Shown here: one piece after another, positions 8,037-16,805 of the stretch
Position numbering within the stretch: the first letter of the stretch is position 1
Layout of the letters: every line of letters starts with the position of its first letter
Assembly: GCF_900476215.1 (NCBI RefSeq)
Contig: NZ_LS483446.1
Span: forward strand, 620,001 to 684,000
Length of the DNA stretch: 64,000 nucleotides
Source: Helicobacter mustelae
GTDB taxonomy: Bacteria > Campylobacterota > Campylobacteria > Campylobacterales > Helicobacteraceae
Direction: 5' to 3'
The notes under the pieces: model-generated
Database searches by the model: none
Told to the model about the DNA's origin: nothing
The model's input: the letters and a program-made list of their open reading frames with translations, nothing else
Translations under genes and position numbers: made by a program

Positions 8037-9269
8037 GTGCATCGTGTAGTTGTGACAGGTTTGGGAATGATTAATTCATTGGGGTTGAATCGTAGGGATT
8101 CTTTTAAATCCATAGTGGAGGGAAAGTGCGGTGTCAAGAGAATTACTAGCTTTGATGCTGGTGATTTTCCTGTGCAGATTGCAGCAGAAATTACAGATTT
8201 TGATCCCAATGAAGTGATGAATCCAAGAGATGTGAAAAAGGCTGATAGATTTATTCAACTCGCGCTAAAAGCCGCAAAAGAGGCGATGCAAGAGGGTGGT
8301 TTGCTTAATAGCGAGGGGAAATGCGATGAGGCAATTTCCTCTAGATTTGGTGTTAGCAGCGGTGCTGGCATCGGTGGGCTTGGCAATATCGAAAAAAATT
8401 CCATTGCCTGTCTAGAAAAGGGACCAAGGCGTGTGAATCCCTTTTTTGTCCCCTCCGCTCTTGTAAATATGTTGGGGGGTTTTACCTCCATTGAGTTTGG
8501 AATCAAGGGCCCCAATCTGGCTAGTGTGACTGCCTGCGCAGCTGGCACGCATGCAATCATCGAGGCAGCAAAGACCATCATGCTAGGCTGTGCGGACAAA
8601 ATGCTAGTTGTTGGCTCAGAATCTACCATTTGCCCCGTGGGTATTGCTGGATTTGCTGCGATGAAGGCGTTAAGCGATCGCAATGATGATCCTCAGAAAG
8701 CTTCTCGACCCTTTGACAAGCATCGCAATGGTTTTGTGATGGGAGAAGGTGCGGGTGCTTTGGTTTTGGAGACTTATGAGGCTGCAAAAGCAAGAGGTGC
8801 TACAATCTATGCTGAGATCGTGGGCTTTGGAGAGAGTGGGGATGCCAATCACATTACCACGCCAGCTCCAGAAGGCGAGGGTGCAGCCAGGGCTATGAGA
8901 GCCGCGCTTCACATGGCAAATCTCAAGATCGACTATATCAATGCCCATGGTACAAGTACACCTTATAATGACTTGTTTGAGACACTGGCTATCAAGCGCA
9001 TCTTTGGTGCTGAAGTGCCACTTGTGAGTTCGACCAAGGGGCAGATTGGGCATTGCCTAGGTGCAGCCGGTGCGCTAGAGGCAGTGATTTCCATCATGGC
9101 GATGCAAGATGGTGTGTTACCTCCGACCATCAATCAAGAAGAAAGAGATCCAGAATGCGATCTTGATTATATTCCCAATGTGGCAAGGGAGAAAAAAGTG
9201 GATGTGGTCATGAGCAATTCTTTTGGTTTCGGAGGAACCAATGGAGTAGTGATCTTCAAAAAAGTGTAA
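8037..9269 (+). CDS. fabF: 3-oxoacyl-ACP synthase II (KAS II)
   Basis: Condensing enzyme that elongates acyl-ACP with malonyl-ACP. The 410-residue length is typical. Catalytic residues are visible: the cysteine in VTACAAGTHAI, the first histidine in INAHGTSTPYND, and the second in IGHCLGAAGALEA; GFGGTNG closes the protein. It starts with GTG, behind a strong AAGGAG site and giving the expected HRVVVTGLGMINSLG N-terminus. accA starts only six bases after its stop. Confidence 0.96.
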   Translation: MHRVVVTGLGMINSLGLNRRDSFKSIVEGKCGVKRITSFDAGDFPVQIAAEITDFDPNEVMNPRDVKKADRFIQLALKAAKEAMQEGGLLNSEGKCDEAISSRFGVSSGAGIGGLGNIEKNSIACLEKGPRRVNPFFVPSALVNMLGGFTSIEFGIKGPNLASVTACAAGTHAIIEAAKTIMLGCADKMLVVGSESTICPVGIAGFAAMKALSDRNDDPQKASRPFDKHRNGFVMGEGAGALVLETYEAAKARGATIYAEIVGFGESGDANHITTPAPEGEGAARAMRAALHMANLKIDYINAHGTSTPYNDLFETLAIKRIFGAEVPLVSSTKGQIGHCLGAAGALEAVISIMAMQDGVLPPTINQEERDPECDLDYIPNVAREKKVDVVMSNSFGFGGTNGVVIFKKV

Positions 9270-9275
9270 AAAAGT

Positions 9276-10202
9276 ATGGCTGTTTATTTGGATTTTGAGC
9301 AGAAAATCAAGGTTTTGCAAGATGAAATCGAGATGGCGATTATCCGCGGAGATCATGCTGCCAAGGAGATCTTAGAGATCGATTTGGAAAAAGAAGTACG
9401 CTCTGTCTATGGTAATATGAGCGATTATCAAAAGCTTCAGCTTGCCAGGCACCCCGATCGTCCCTATGCGCTGGATTATATTCATTTGATCCTCAAGGAT
9501 TCCTATGAGATTAGTGGCGATCGTCATTTTGGTGATGATAAAGCAATTGTATGTTATCTTGGCAAGATTGATAGTCAACCCACTTTGGTTATTGGCGAAG
9601 AAAAGGGTCGAGGGACGAAAGCAAGGGTCCTGCGGAATTTTGGCATGCCCAATCCCGAGGGTTATCGAAAAGCGCTCAAGGCTGCGAAATTTGCAGAAAA
9701 GTTTAATATCCCCATTTTGATGCTTGTAGACACTGCGGGTGCTTATCCTGGGATTGGGGCAGAGGAGAGAGGACAGAGTGAGGCAATCGCCAAAAATTTG
9801 CAGGAATTTTCTAGACTAAAAGTTCCTACAATTTCTATTATCATTGGTGAGGGTGGAAGTGGTGGCGCGCTTGCCATTGCTGTGGCAGACAGACTAGCGA
9901 TGATGCAGTATTCTGTCTTTAGTGTGATTTCTCCGGAGGGCTGTGCTGCGATTTTATGGAATGATCCTGCAAAGATTGAGTCCGCCACAAAGGCTATGAA
10001 AATCACTCCTGATGCCCTCAAATCCTTTGGACTCATTGATGATGTTATCATGGAGTCAAGTAGGGGTGCACATCGTGATAAAGAATTTGCCGCCCAGGCC
10101 ATCAAAAAATATTTTTTAGACAGCCTACGTGAAATCAAAGAACAAAAAGATTTTATGAAAAAAAGATATCAAAAATTAATGTCTTATGGAGCCTTTGCTT
10201 AA
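9276..10202 (+). CDS. accA: Acetyl-CoA carboxylase carboxyltransferase, alpha subunit
   Basis: Alpha half of the carboxyltransferase that moves CO2 from carboxybiotin to acetyl-CoA. The 308-residue product has the family blocks [48 protein letters not shown] (residues about 110-135), [17 protein letters not shown] and [14 protein letters not shown]. It is tightly linked to fabF. The 3' end runs up to mnmA, whose start is 14 bases downstream. Confidence 0.96.
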   Translation: MAVYLDFEQKIKVLQDEIEMAIIRGDHAAKEILEIDLEKEVRSVYGNMSDYQKLQLARHPDRPYALDYIHLILKDSYEISGDRHFGDDKAIVCYLGKIDSQPTLVIGEEKGRGTKARVLRNFGMPNPEGYRKALKAAKFAEKFNIPILMLVDTAGAYPGIGAEERGQSEAIAKNLQEFSRLKVPTISIIIGEGGSGGALAIAVADRLAMMQYSVFSVISPEGCAAILWNDPAKIESATKAMKITPDALKSFGLIDDVIMESSRGAHRDKEFAAQAIKKYFLDSLREIKEQKDFMKKRYQKLMSYGAFA

Positions 10203-10215
10203 AGAAGGAGGATCT

Positions 10216-11244
10216 ATGAAAGTAGCCTTATTGATGAGTGGAGGAGTGGATAGCTCCTATTCTGCATATCTGTTAAAAAAACAGGGCTATGAAGTAAAGG
10301 GTTTTTATCTCAAGTTGCATGACAAAGAAGAAAAACACCAGGTTTTTTTGAAAAACTGTCATAAGGTTGCACAGAATTTGCAAATCGATTTTCAGGTGAT
10401 TGAGGCCAAAGAAGAGTTCCGACAAAAGGTCTATAATGAATTTGTGAACGCCTATCAGAGGGGTGAGACGCCAAATCCCTGTGCACTGTGCAATCCTTTG
10501 ATGAAGTTTGGTTTGGCGCTAGACATCGCACTCCAGCAGGGATGTGAGAGAATTGCTACGGGGCATTATGCAAGAATCGGTCATGTGGATGGTGTTACAA
10601 GGATTCGCGAGGCTAAAGATAAAACCAAGGATCAGAGTTATTTTCTCTATGCCATTTCTCAAGATGCGATTAATCGTTTGATTTTTCCATTGGGGGATAT
10701 GCTAAAAGAAGAGGTAAAGCCTCAGGCCTTTGCTGCGATGCCATGGCTAGGAAATTTAGAGACTTATAAAGAGTCTCAAGAGATTTGCTTTGTGGAGACA
10801 GACTACATTGACATTCTCAAAAAGCATGTGAATGTAGAGCAGGAGGGTATCGTGCGGGATGTAGAGGGGAATGCGATTGGCACACACAAGGGATATATGC
10901 AATATACCATCGGCAAGCGCAAGGGTTTTAGTGTGAGGGGCGCGCATGATCCCCATTTTGTGCTAAAGATTCATCCAGAAAAAAATGAGATTGTCGTGGG
11001 CAAAAAAGAAGAGCTTGCCACCTCTCTCATAGAGGCGCAAAATAAGTCCCTGCCCCAGAATTTTAAAGCTGGGAAATATCTTGTAAAGATTCGCTATCGC
11101 AGCGCTCCCAGTGAGGCAGCGCTAGATCTGCAAGATGGCAGGATTATTGCAAATTTCACAGAGCCTGTGTATGGCAGCGCCAAGGGTCAGGCTTTGGTTG
11201 TGTATGTGGAGGATAAGGTGCTGGGCGGGGGCGTGATTTTGTAG
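10216..11244 (+). CDS. mnmA: tRNA-specific 2-thiouridylase
   Basis: Thiolates the wobble uridine (position 34) of Lys, Glu and Gln tRNAs. The PP-loop [11 protein letters not shown] opens the protein, [11 protein letters not shown] holds the first catalytic cysteine, and [10 protein letters not shown] holds the second, which carries the persulfide. GHYARI and [10 protein letters not shown] are also conserved. I chose ATG 10216 (342 residues) because AAAGAAGGAGG lies just upstream; an in-frame ATG at 10186 inside accA would place that site within the coding region. A 600-base gap with little coding signal follows. Confidence 0.95.
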   Translation: MKVALLMSGGVDSSYSAYLLKKQGYEVKGFYLKLHDKEEKHQVFLKNCHKVAQNLQIDFQVIEAKEEFRQKVYNEFVNAYQRGETPNPCALCNPLMKFGLALDIALQQGCERIATGHYARIGHVDGVTRIREAKDKTKDQSYFLYAISQDAINRLIFPLGDMLKEEVKPQAFAAMPWLGNLETYKESQEICFVETDYIDILKKHVNVEQEGIVRDVEGNAIGTHKGYMQYTIGKRKGFSVRGAHDPHFVLKIHPEKNEIVVGKKEELATSLIEAQNKSLPQNFKAGKYLVKIRYRSAPSEAALDLQDGRIIANFTEPVYGSAKGQALVVYVEDKVLGGGVIL

Positions 11245-11618
11245 CGTTTGTAAAATTCCTCCTCAAATCTCCCAAGCCCCTGGCCACCTAAAAATCCTTG
11301 AAATCTTCTGCCTTCTGATTCTCTTGCTTTTGAATTTCTTTCACTTTGAAATTTACAAGCCAGCCCTCAAATCTCATAAGCTTTGCTCTTGCAAATTTTT
11401 GAAACTGTTTATGAGATTCTTTGCTAATTCTCTCTTAAATTTTCATCACTCAATTAGTAAAACTTCTTTATGCTCAAATTTAAAGCTCACCTAAAATTCC
11501 AAAGAATCTCTCCCAAATTTTGCGCCCAAATCTAGAAATTGTCCTTTAAATTTTTATTCATGGTGGACGAAAAAGATTTTTTATGGAGGGGATGTTTTAG
11601 ACTTTGTAAGTCTATGAG
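11245..11618. other. Non-coding stretch after mnmA
   Basis: This is low-complexity, pyrimidine-rich sequence on the plus strand with no supported gene. The minus strand has a 48-codon open segment (11288-11434) rich in Lys, Glu and Gln, without a start codon or ribosome site at its head. I regard it as decay or as a by-product of strand composition. No clear hairpin followed by a T-run was seen after mnmA. Confidence 0.4.
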
Positions 11619-11832
11619 TTATAGCCTTGGGATGTGAGCTCTCACAAAGGCAAAACAGAGTATCAATCCCACACAAGCTACCAATGCATCGCACAGGCTA
11701 TGCAAAATCCCATCCATGTAAAACCCAAAATACAAGTTCCCTAGTGGGAATCCACAAGGTATCTATCACGCCAACACAAGTCGCGCCAATCAATGCCCAA
11801 GTGGTAGTGGGGGAAATCCCAAGAATTCTCAT
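11619..11832 (-). pseudogene. Frameshifted small membrane protein downstream of the FecA-like receptor
   Basis: The minus strand begins with ATG 12 bases after the receptor stop. Frame A encodes 44 residues opening MRILGISPTTTWALIGA with a first hydrophobic segment, then stops. In frame B an overlapping open stretch continues from about 11762 to a TAA at 11619-11621: GNLYFGFYMDGILHSL, then a second hydrophobic segment ending CFAFVRAHIPRL. One frameshift around 11740-11770 would join them into a roughly 70-residue, two-helix membrane protein. The span (214 bases) is one base off a multiple of three. I do not recognise the family. Its position suggests a partner of the receptor, for example in uptake. 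Confidence 0.45.
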
Positions 11833-11844
11833 TCTTTTAAAAAA

Positions 11845-14004
11845 TTAGAATTTATAGCTTACATATACAGTTATGGACCTACCCGGTGCTGGTTGGCGTC
11901 CTATGGGGCTTGTGCCAATCCCTCGGAAATAATATTTGGCATTGAAGAGATTGTTTGCTGAGATGGATCCCTCGATGGATCTATTTCCTTGTTTCCATAG
12001 AGTGCGAGAAATCTGGACATTGAATACAAAATAATCAGGCAGCTGCCCTGCTGTTCCAGCGAGATTTTCTTTTAGGGTGTTTAGGATGTCAGAATAGGAT
12101 TTGGAATAATAATATCCTGAAGCTCCTAGGGTGGCAAATTTGGGGATGGCATAGATGACATCAAAGCTGAAGTGTTGCGGGGAAATATAAGGAAGGAATT
12201 TACCATAAATATCTATGTCACCGTGCTTGCTGTGACTGCTCACTCTTGCATCTGTGAAGCTATAAGCAAAATGAAATTGTAAATCCCGCACAGGTGTGAG
12301 ATAGAGTTCCACCTCTACTCCTTGAGAGATCGCAGAGATTCCATATTGGCCTTGGGCAAATCTTCCAATTCGATAATTGTCTGCAAAAATAGCAAAATAA
12401 TTCACATTGATGCTGCCATACTTGGAGAAGAGATAGCGGATCCCTGCTTCTGTGCTTTGGAAGGTTTGGGTTACATCAAAATTTGTCCCCATCATGTCTC
12501 CGAGTTGTGGCGGCAAGAAGCTGCGCTGATAATTTGCATAAATATTAATATTTTTGATTGGCTTATAAGAAACGCTCAATGCGGGATTGAATTGATTGGA
12601 GGTTTTGTTGATGATGCCAAGATTTTTAGTATTTTTAAAATTCACATATCTTGGATTTAAGAATACATAGCGCAGTCCTGGATTGATGCTTAGTGTATCG
12701 CCAAAGAATTTGAAATTATCACTGATATAAAATGCCCAATAGTTATTGTAATAATTCGTGTCTTTTCCATTTTTTGGGTCTGCCTTGCCATTTCTGTAGA
12801 TATTGTAGAAAATCGTTTCTGATGTATAGCGCATTCCAAAGACGATTTGCTGCTTGAGTCCCTTTGTGATGATATTAAAATTTACTTTTGGTTCAAGCAT
12901 ATTGACAACATAGCGACGGATATTTTCTCTGAGTATTTTGCCATAGAGGGGGACGCCATTGGTAAGCTTATTAAAATCACTATCAAGTGCAAAATTTCTT
13001 GTCATATCATGGAAATAATAATTAAGATTAAAGCTTCCTTCAAATTCTTCTTTGCTGCCAAAAAACCAATTATAATTCACCCCCATGCGTTTGGCCACAC
13101 CGCTATTGAAGTCTCTGGGATGGAGATTTTGCAAACGATTGGCATAGTAATCTTTTGTGGAGAGTGAACCAGGACTTTTGGCATGGTAGTAGTAATACTG
13201 ATAGAATCCCTTGAAGATATGATTGGGATTGACTTTGTAAATGGCATCTAATTTGTAGTTTTCAATTTTTGTATTGCTGTTTTCGCGGAAACTCTGTCCC
13301 CCAATGATATTTACCTGTGCTTGAATGCCAAAATGCTCCCCAATCATTCCCCCACTGCGCAGAAATGTATCATAGAGGATGTTATTTGCAAGCCCTGCTT
13401 TGCTATTATAGGGCTCTCCTGTGTCCTTACTCCAAAAGATTGTGCGTTGTGCGATTTGATTTGTCCATTTTTTTGGAATTTCCTTGCTAATGAAATTAAT
13501 TACACCCGAAAAGGTATTGGGACCATACTGCACGCTTGCTCCGCCTTTGATGATATCAATATGATCCACCATTTGAAAGGTTATGGGGAAAATGGCTAAT
13601 TCAACATTGCTATAAGGACCGCCATAAACCGTGTTGCCATCAAGCAGGAGCATTCCTGTGTTGCTATGGCCATTTCCTGCACCCCCAAAACCACGAAGCT
13701 CAATTTTTGGCAAAATACCAGTCCCAGAGGTGTCTCGGATCTGTACCCCTGGGACATTTTGTAGTGCTTGTTCTACGGTGTTGTAGCCGGATTCCTTGAG
13801 TTGCTTGGAGCTCACCACAGAGCGAGATCCAGCATTATTGAAAACATCTTCGCTTCGAAAGCTTGTCCCTTGTGTGATTGCCTTTTCTTGAGTGAGAATG
13901 TGTTCAAGTTTGAGATTTTTGAGTGCATGTTGAGTTTTTTCTGTCTGTGTGTTTTCTGCAAAAAGAAAGCAGGCACACGGGACTAAGTAAAATATTTTTT
14001 TCAT
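11845..14004 (-). CDS. fecA: TonB-dependent outer membrane receptor, FecA-like (iron(III) dicitrate type)
   Basis: 719-residue outer membrane gated channel powered by TonB-ExbBD. Signal peptide about residues 1-17 (LVPCACFLFA). The plug domain spans roughly residues 55-175, with VVSSKQLKESGYNTVEQALQ, NVPGVQIRDTSGTG, LRGFGGAGNGHSNTG and IIKGGASVQYGPNTFSGVIN. The remaining 540 residues form the beta-barrel, ending in an aromatic terminus VYVSYKF. The plug sequence closely resembles Helicobacter FecA proteins, so iron-citrate is the likely substrate, though the substrate is inferred. Fur-like sequences lie in the promoter, which suggests iron repression. Confidence 0.85.
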   Translation of the reverse strand: MKKIFYLVPCACFLFAENTQTEKTQHALKNLKLEHILTQEKAITQGTSFRSEDVFNNAGSRSVVSSKQLKESGYNTVEQALQNVPGVQIRDTSGTGILPKIELRGFGGAGNGHSNTGMLLLDGNTVYGGPYSNVELAIFPITFQMVDHIDIIKGGASVQYGPNTFSGVINFISKEIPKKWTNQIAQRTIFWSKDTGEPYNSKAGLANNILYDTFLRSGGMIGEHFGIQAQVNIIGGQSFRENSNTKIENYKLDAIYKVNPNHIFKGFYQYYYYHAKSPGSLSTKDYYANRLQNLHPRDFNSGVAKRMGVNYNWFFGSKEEFEGSFNLNYYFHDMTRNFALDSDFNKLTNGVPLYGKILRENIRRYVVNMLEPKVNFNIITKGLKQQIVFGMRYTSETIFYNIYRNGKADPKNGKDTNYYNNYWAFYISDNFKFFGDTLSINPGLRYVFLNPRYVNFKNTKNLGIINKTSNQFNPALSVSYKPIKNINIYANYQRSFLPPQLGDMMGTNFDVTQTFQSTEAGIRYLFSKYGSINVNYFAIFADNYRIGRFAQGQYGISAISQGVEVELYLTPVRDLQFHFAYSFTDARVSSHSKHGDIDIYGKFLPYISPQHFSFDVIYAIPKFATLGASGYYYSKSYSDILNTLKENLAGTAGQLPDYFVFNVQISRTLWKQGNRSIEGSISANNLFNAKYYFRGIGTSPIGRQPAPGRSITVYVSYKF

Positions 14005-14031
14005 ATGCTAATTCCTTGTTGAATAAAAATT

Positions 14032-14044
14032 AATGAGACTCATT
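14032..14044 (-). promoter_or_regulatory. Fur-box-like palindrome upstream of the FecA-like receptor
   Basis: AATGAGACTCATT is a perfect 6-1-6 inverted repeat. It matches 11 of 13 bases of AATGATAATCATT, the core of the classical Fur box. It lies 28 bases upstream of the receptor start, where Fur binding would block transcription or early elongation. Confidence 0.5.
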
Positions 14045-14054
14045 TTTGATTTTG

Positions 14055-14079
14055 AATAATATAATAATTATTATTATAT
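14055..14079 (-). promoter_or_regulatory. AT-rich palindromic operator candidate
   Basis: Contains the perfect palindrome ATAATAATTATTAT (14061-14074) within a longer run of AATAAT/ATTATT units. Helicobacter Fur operators are described as AATAATnnTnATTATT-like, so this is a second Fur-type candidate next to the one at 14032. It may also overlap the -10/-35 region of the receptor promoter. Confidence 0.45.
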
Positions 14080-14342
14080 TTATTTTAAAAATTATTTTTT
14101 CAAGGATTTTTGCATGTTTTTATCCAGGGTTTAAAAAAGAATAGGGCTTTTGCATGATGTGAGGCTTTTGGTAGTATTTCTGGGAGGTTGAGGGACATGA
14201 GATGGGGGTTGTGAGAGAATTCTAGGGTTTTGAGAAAGCTTAGTGGGTTATGTGGGCTACAAAGTATGGTGGGGATTTTGGCAAAGTCATGTGGGGGTTC
14301 TTGAGAAATTCTCCCAATGTTTTGAGAAATTCCCCTGAATTT
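14080..14342. other. Non-coding G/T-rich spacer
   Basis: No gene is seen here. The sequence carries imperfect short direct repeats of TTGAGAAATTC plus C-runs (14298-14330) and related TTTTGAGAAA units. It separates the receptor promoter from the end of the TusA-like gene. Confidence 0.4.
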
Positions 14343-14582
14343 TTAAAAATTTCGCCCAATGAAATAGTGGATTTCCACTCCTTCTTGTAGGATTTCTAGC
14401 ACATCATATCCATAATTTTTGGCATCCAGTGGGATAGCATGGATGCTTTGAGGGCAATCGCTAATGATTTGCAAAATCTCTCCTTTTTGCAGTTTTTGCA
14501 GGGCTTCCATGGTTTTTATAGCAGGGTAGGGGCAGGGCTCTCCTAATAGATTAATGTGATAGGTGATGGCAGATTCTTTCAT
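14343..14582 (-). CDS. TusA/SirA-family sulfur (or selenium) carrier protein, FdhU-like
   Basis: 79-residue TusA-fold protein. The hallmark CPxP motif is seen as LGEPCPYPAIKTMEAL at residues about 13-28; its cysteine carries sulfur or selenium. The C-terminal beta-strand YDVLEILQEGVEIHYFIGR is typical. It overlaps the upstream transporter gene by ATGA, so the two are translationally coupled. In Campylobacter jejuni the equivalent pair is FdhT/FdhU, needed for selenium-dependent formate dehydrogenase; in E. coli the related YeeE/YeeD pair moves thiosulfate. Which role applies here cannot be told from the sequence. Confidence 0.85.
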   Translation of the reverse strand: MKESAITYHINLLGEPCPYPAIKTMEALQKLQKGEILQIISDCPQSIHAIPLDAKNYGYDVLEILQEGVEIHYFIGRNF

Positions 14583-15775
14583 GAGGAGATCCTTTTTTTG
14601 AGATTTTTGATCATGTTTTTTTCAAGAAATAAAATAAGAAACAAAAACAAAAGCAAGAAGACATAGTTCATGAGCAATCCACCATAATTGCCAAAGCTCT
14701 CTAACAGATTGATTCTTGGGAAGCTTTTGGCAAGAGCTTGACTGTAAAGGGGCCAAGTATAGGCGAGCAACACCGATCCAATGAGATTGCCAATGCCCAC
14801 GATTACATAATGGAGCTGCCCTTCCATCGCGCGATACATCCAGCCACATTCACAACCTCCAGCAATCACAATGCCAAACCCAAATAAGAACCCTCCGATG
14901 ATGACATTAGGACCTGCCCAGAGGATTTTAGGAGGGACTCCCAGCATGATGAAGCCAAATACTCCAATGGTAGAGAGAAACATTGCTAACACAATCGCCT
15001 TGGCGACATATCCCCTACCTGTGAGAAAGAGATCGCGAAATGCAGAGGTGAAGCAGATTTGTGCCCTGGCGATCACAAAGCCAAAAATAAGTCCAAAAAG
15101 CGCGGCCATGCCAAGAATCTTTTGGGCGTGATTGCATCCCATCAGCAAGGCAATGCAAACAAGACTTGCAAAAAATAGCAAAATCCCAAAGAAGAAAAAG
15201 ATTTTGGAATGATCTTTTTTGGCCGTGGTTTTGTATGCTCCTTTTTGTAGCATTGCTTGAGAGCGAAGAAATGAGAAATTTAGGGTTTTTGTGCCGATAA
15301 AAACACCCAGGATGCTCATTATCGTAAAAAACCAAGCATGTAGGCTGAATTGGGGGATGCCTGTAAAAAAACTAGCAAGATTGCATCCCATACCCAGTCT
15401 TGCCCCAAAACCTGCAATAATCCCTCCAATAAGGGCTTGGAAGATTCGTATTTTATTTTGAGGGAAGCGGAATTTGAAGTTATTGGAGAGGAGTGAGGCA
15501 ATGAGCGCACCCAAAAACATGCCAAGGATCATCACCCCATCTTTGCGCAAAAATATATTATCTTTAAGGCCGATGATTTGGAAATATTCCCATTTTTTTA
15601 CTTCTATGCCAAAAAGCCCAAGGATTTCTCCGCCCCATCGTGTAAATTCTCCTGTGAGAGCCCATGCAGAGCCAATGATTCCAAAATAATAGGCAGACAA
15701 CACTCCAAGAAATAGGATCGAATAGAAGGGATTCCAAAAACGCATGAGGGAATGTTGTTTGAATGTTTGCCACAT
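14579..15775 (-). CDS. YeeE/YedE-family membrane transporter, FdhT-like
   Basis: 398-residue polytopic inner membrane protein with about ten hydrophobic helices. The two internally related halves are visible: GFGARLGMGCNLASFFTGIP at residues about 120-140, and ARAQICFTSAFRDLF with AGGCECGWMYRAMEG in the second half. These Cys/Gly motifs line the thiosulfate or selenium-compound path in the family. The N-terminus is the YedE-like extension. It is paired with the TusA-like gene through a 4-base overlap. The substrate (thiosulfate, selenite-derived or another sulfur species) is unknown. Confidence 0.88.
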   Translation of the reverse strand: MWQTFKQHSLMRFWNPFYSILFLGVLSAYYFGIIGSAWALTGEFTRWGGEILGLFGIEVKKWEYFQIIGLKDNIFLRKDGVMILGMFLGALIASLLSNNFKFRFPQNKIRIFQALIGGIIAGFGARLGMGCNLASFFTGIPQFSLHAWFFTIMSILGVFIGTKTLNFSFLRSQAMLQKGAYKTTAKKDHSKIFFFFGILLFFASLVCIALLMGCNHAQKILGMAALFGLIFGFVIARAQICFTSAFRDLFLTGRGYVAKAIVLAMFLSTIGVFGFIMLGVPPKILWAGPNVIIGGFLFGFGIVIAGGCECGWMYRAMEGQLHYVIVGIGNLIGSVLLAYTWPLYSQALAKSFPRINLLESFGNYGGLLMNYVFLLLFLFLILFLEKNMIKNLKKRISS

Positions 15776-16172
15776 GGAAAAATTCCTGATAGAGATTTGG
15801 AAGCGCTCAAGGCCAAGGCGCTGGAATGCGTAGCTGATCTCGCTAAATCGCTGGATGTCGTAAAATCTAGTTCATCTTGACTGAATCTGACTGACTCGTT
15901 GATTCTGCACTGTGAATGTGTCGCTGCATCAAAAGCTCTTATTATACATTTTTTGCTTGAAATTTTTGCTTCAAGATTGCTGCTGGGATGGGCTTTTGCT
16001 TAAGCGGATTTAGGCAGAGGGATTTGAAAACGCTTTAGTTGATTTTGTTTAAACGGATTGAAGTGGCTTGGAAATCGCTTAGACTAAGCAAGTGAATTCT
16101 TTGGGTTAAAATTCTGATGGAAGCCATAGGGCTTAGGGTCTCACAAAGGAAGCCCCAGCCCAATTTTGGGGT
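15776..16172. other. Non-coding spacer with long leader of the fdhT-like gene
   Basis: No gene is seen. On the minus strand a TATAAT element (15941-15946) sits about 165 bases before the transporter ATG, implying a long untranslated leader. The leader contains repeated AGCG-type motifs able to pair with each other, and a 20-codon frame starting just after the -10. The rest (15960-16172) is the 3' region of the metallo-hydrolase gene and holds nothing recognisable. Confidence 0.4.
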
Positions 16173-16796
16173 TTATATTCTTTGGATCCACGAGGCCACA
16201 TTCTCTTGTTCAGAAAATAATTCTGTATCTGCGCCATGCCCTGGATGGATGATTTTGTTTACACTCTTTGGCAATTCACGAAATCTCTGAAGGGATTCTT
16301 TCATGTCTTTGGGGCTAGAATAGGGAAAGTCAAAGCGTCCAATGCTGCGTCGAAATACAAAATCCCCACTAAAAATATGATCTTTGTACTCAATAATGGA
16401 GCAGCCTGGCGTGTGTCCTGGGAGGTGATGAAAGATAAAATCTAAACCCTGGATGTTGATGGTGATGCTAGATTTGTAATTGAGGATGGGTTTATCGGCC
16501 TTGCATGGCGTGATGCCCACATCAAAAAAATCCTCCTCTAGCATAAAGCAATCTTTTTCTGGGCAATAAATAGGGATTTCTGGCAGTGCTTGCTTGATTT
16601 TTGCGACATCAAAAATATGATCAAAATGCCCATGGGTGAGGAGAATGGCCTGGGGATTTTTGCATTCTTGCATCACCCACTCAAAAGCTCCCATTCCTGG
16701 GTCGATAATCCACTGGGCATCTTTGCCATCGATGTTCTCACATAGGATGTAGCAGTTGGTTCCATAATCTCCAAAGGGATGTTTGAGTATTTTCAT
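16173..16796 (-). CDS. Metallo-beta-lactamase-fold hydrolase (glyoxalase II-like)
   Basis: 207-residue zinc hydrolase. The metal motif HxHxDH is visible as LLTHGHFDHIFDV near residue 55. A further histidine lies in HLPGHTPG, the bridging Asp in IFSGDFVFR, and the last His in HPGHGADT. Likely cytoplasmic hydroxyacylglutathione- or thioester-hydrolase-like; members of this short group are often YcbL/GloB2-like and their substrate is not certain. It lies 9 bases downstream of acnB on the same strand, probably co-transcribed. Confidence 0.85.
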   Translation of the reverse strand: MKILKHPFGDYGTNCYILCENIDGKDAQWIIDPGMGAFEWVMQECKNPQAILLTHGHFDHIFDVAKIKQALPEIPIYCPEKDCFMLEEDFFDVGITPCKADKPILNYKSSITINIQGLDFIFHHLPGHTPGCSIIEYKDHIFSGDFVFRRSIGRFDFPYSSPKDMKESLQRFRELPKSVNKIIHPGHGADTELFSEQENVASWIQRI

Positions 16797-16805
16797 TTTT
16801 TTGCC

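Noticed and set aside
11627-11848. Plus-strand frame of 73 codons after mnmA
   Set aside because: It is the reverse of the frameshifted minus-strand membrane protein, which fits hydrophobicity and position better.
15776-16172. tRNA-Sec gene near the fdhT-like transporter
   Set aside because: No cloverleaf, T-loop GTTCGA or acceptor pairing could be found in either strand.
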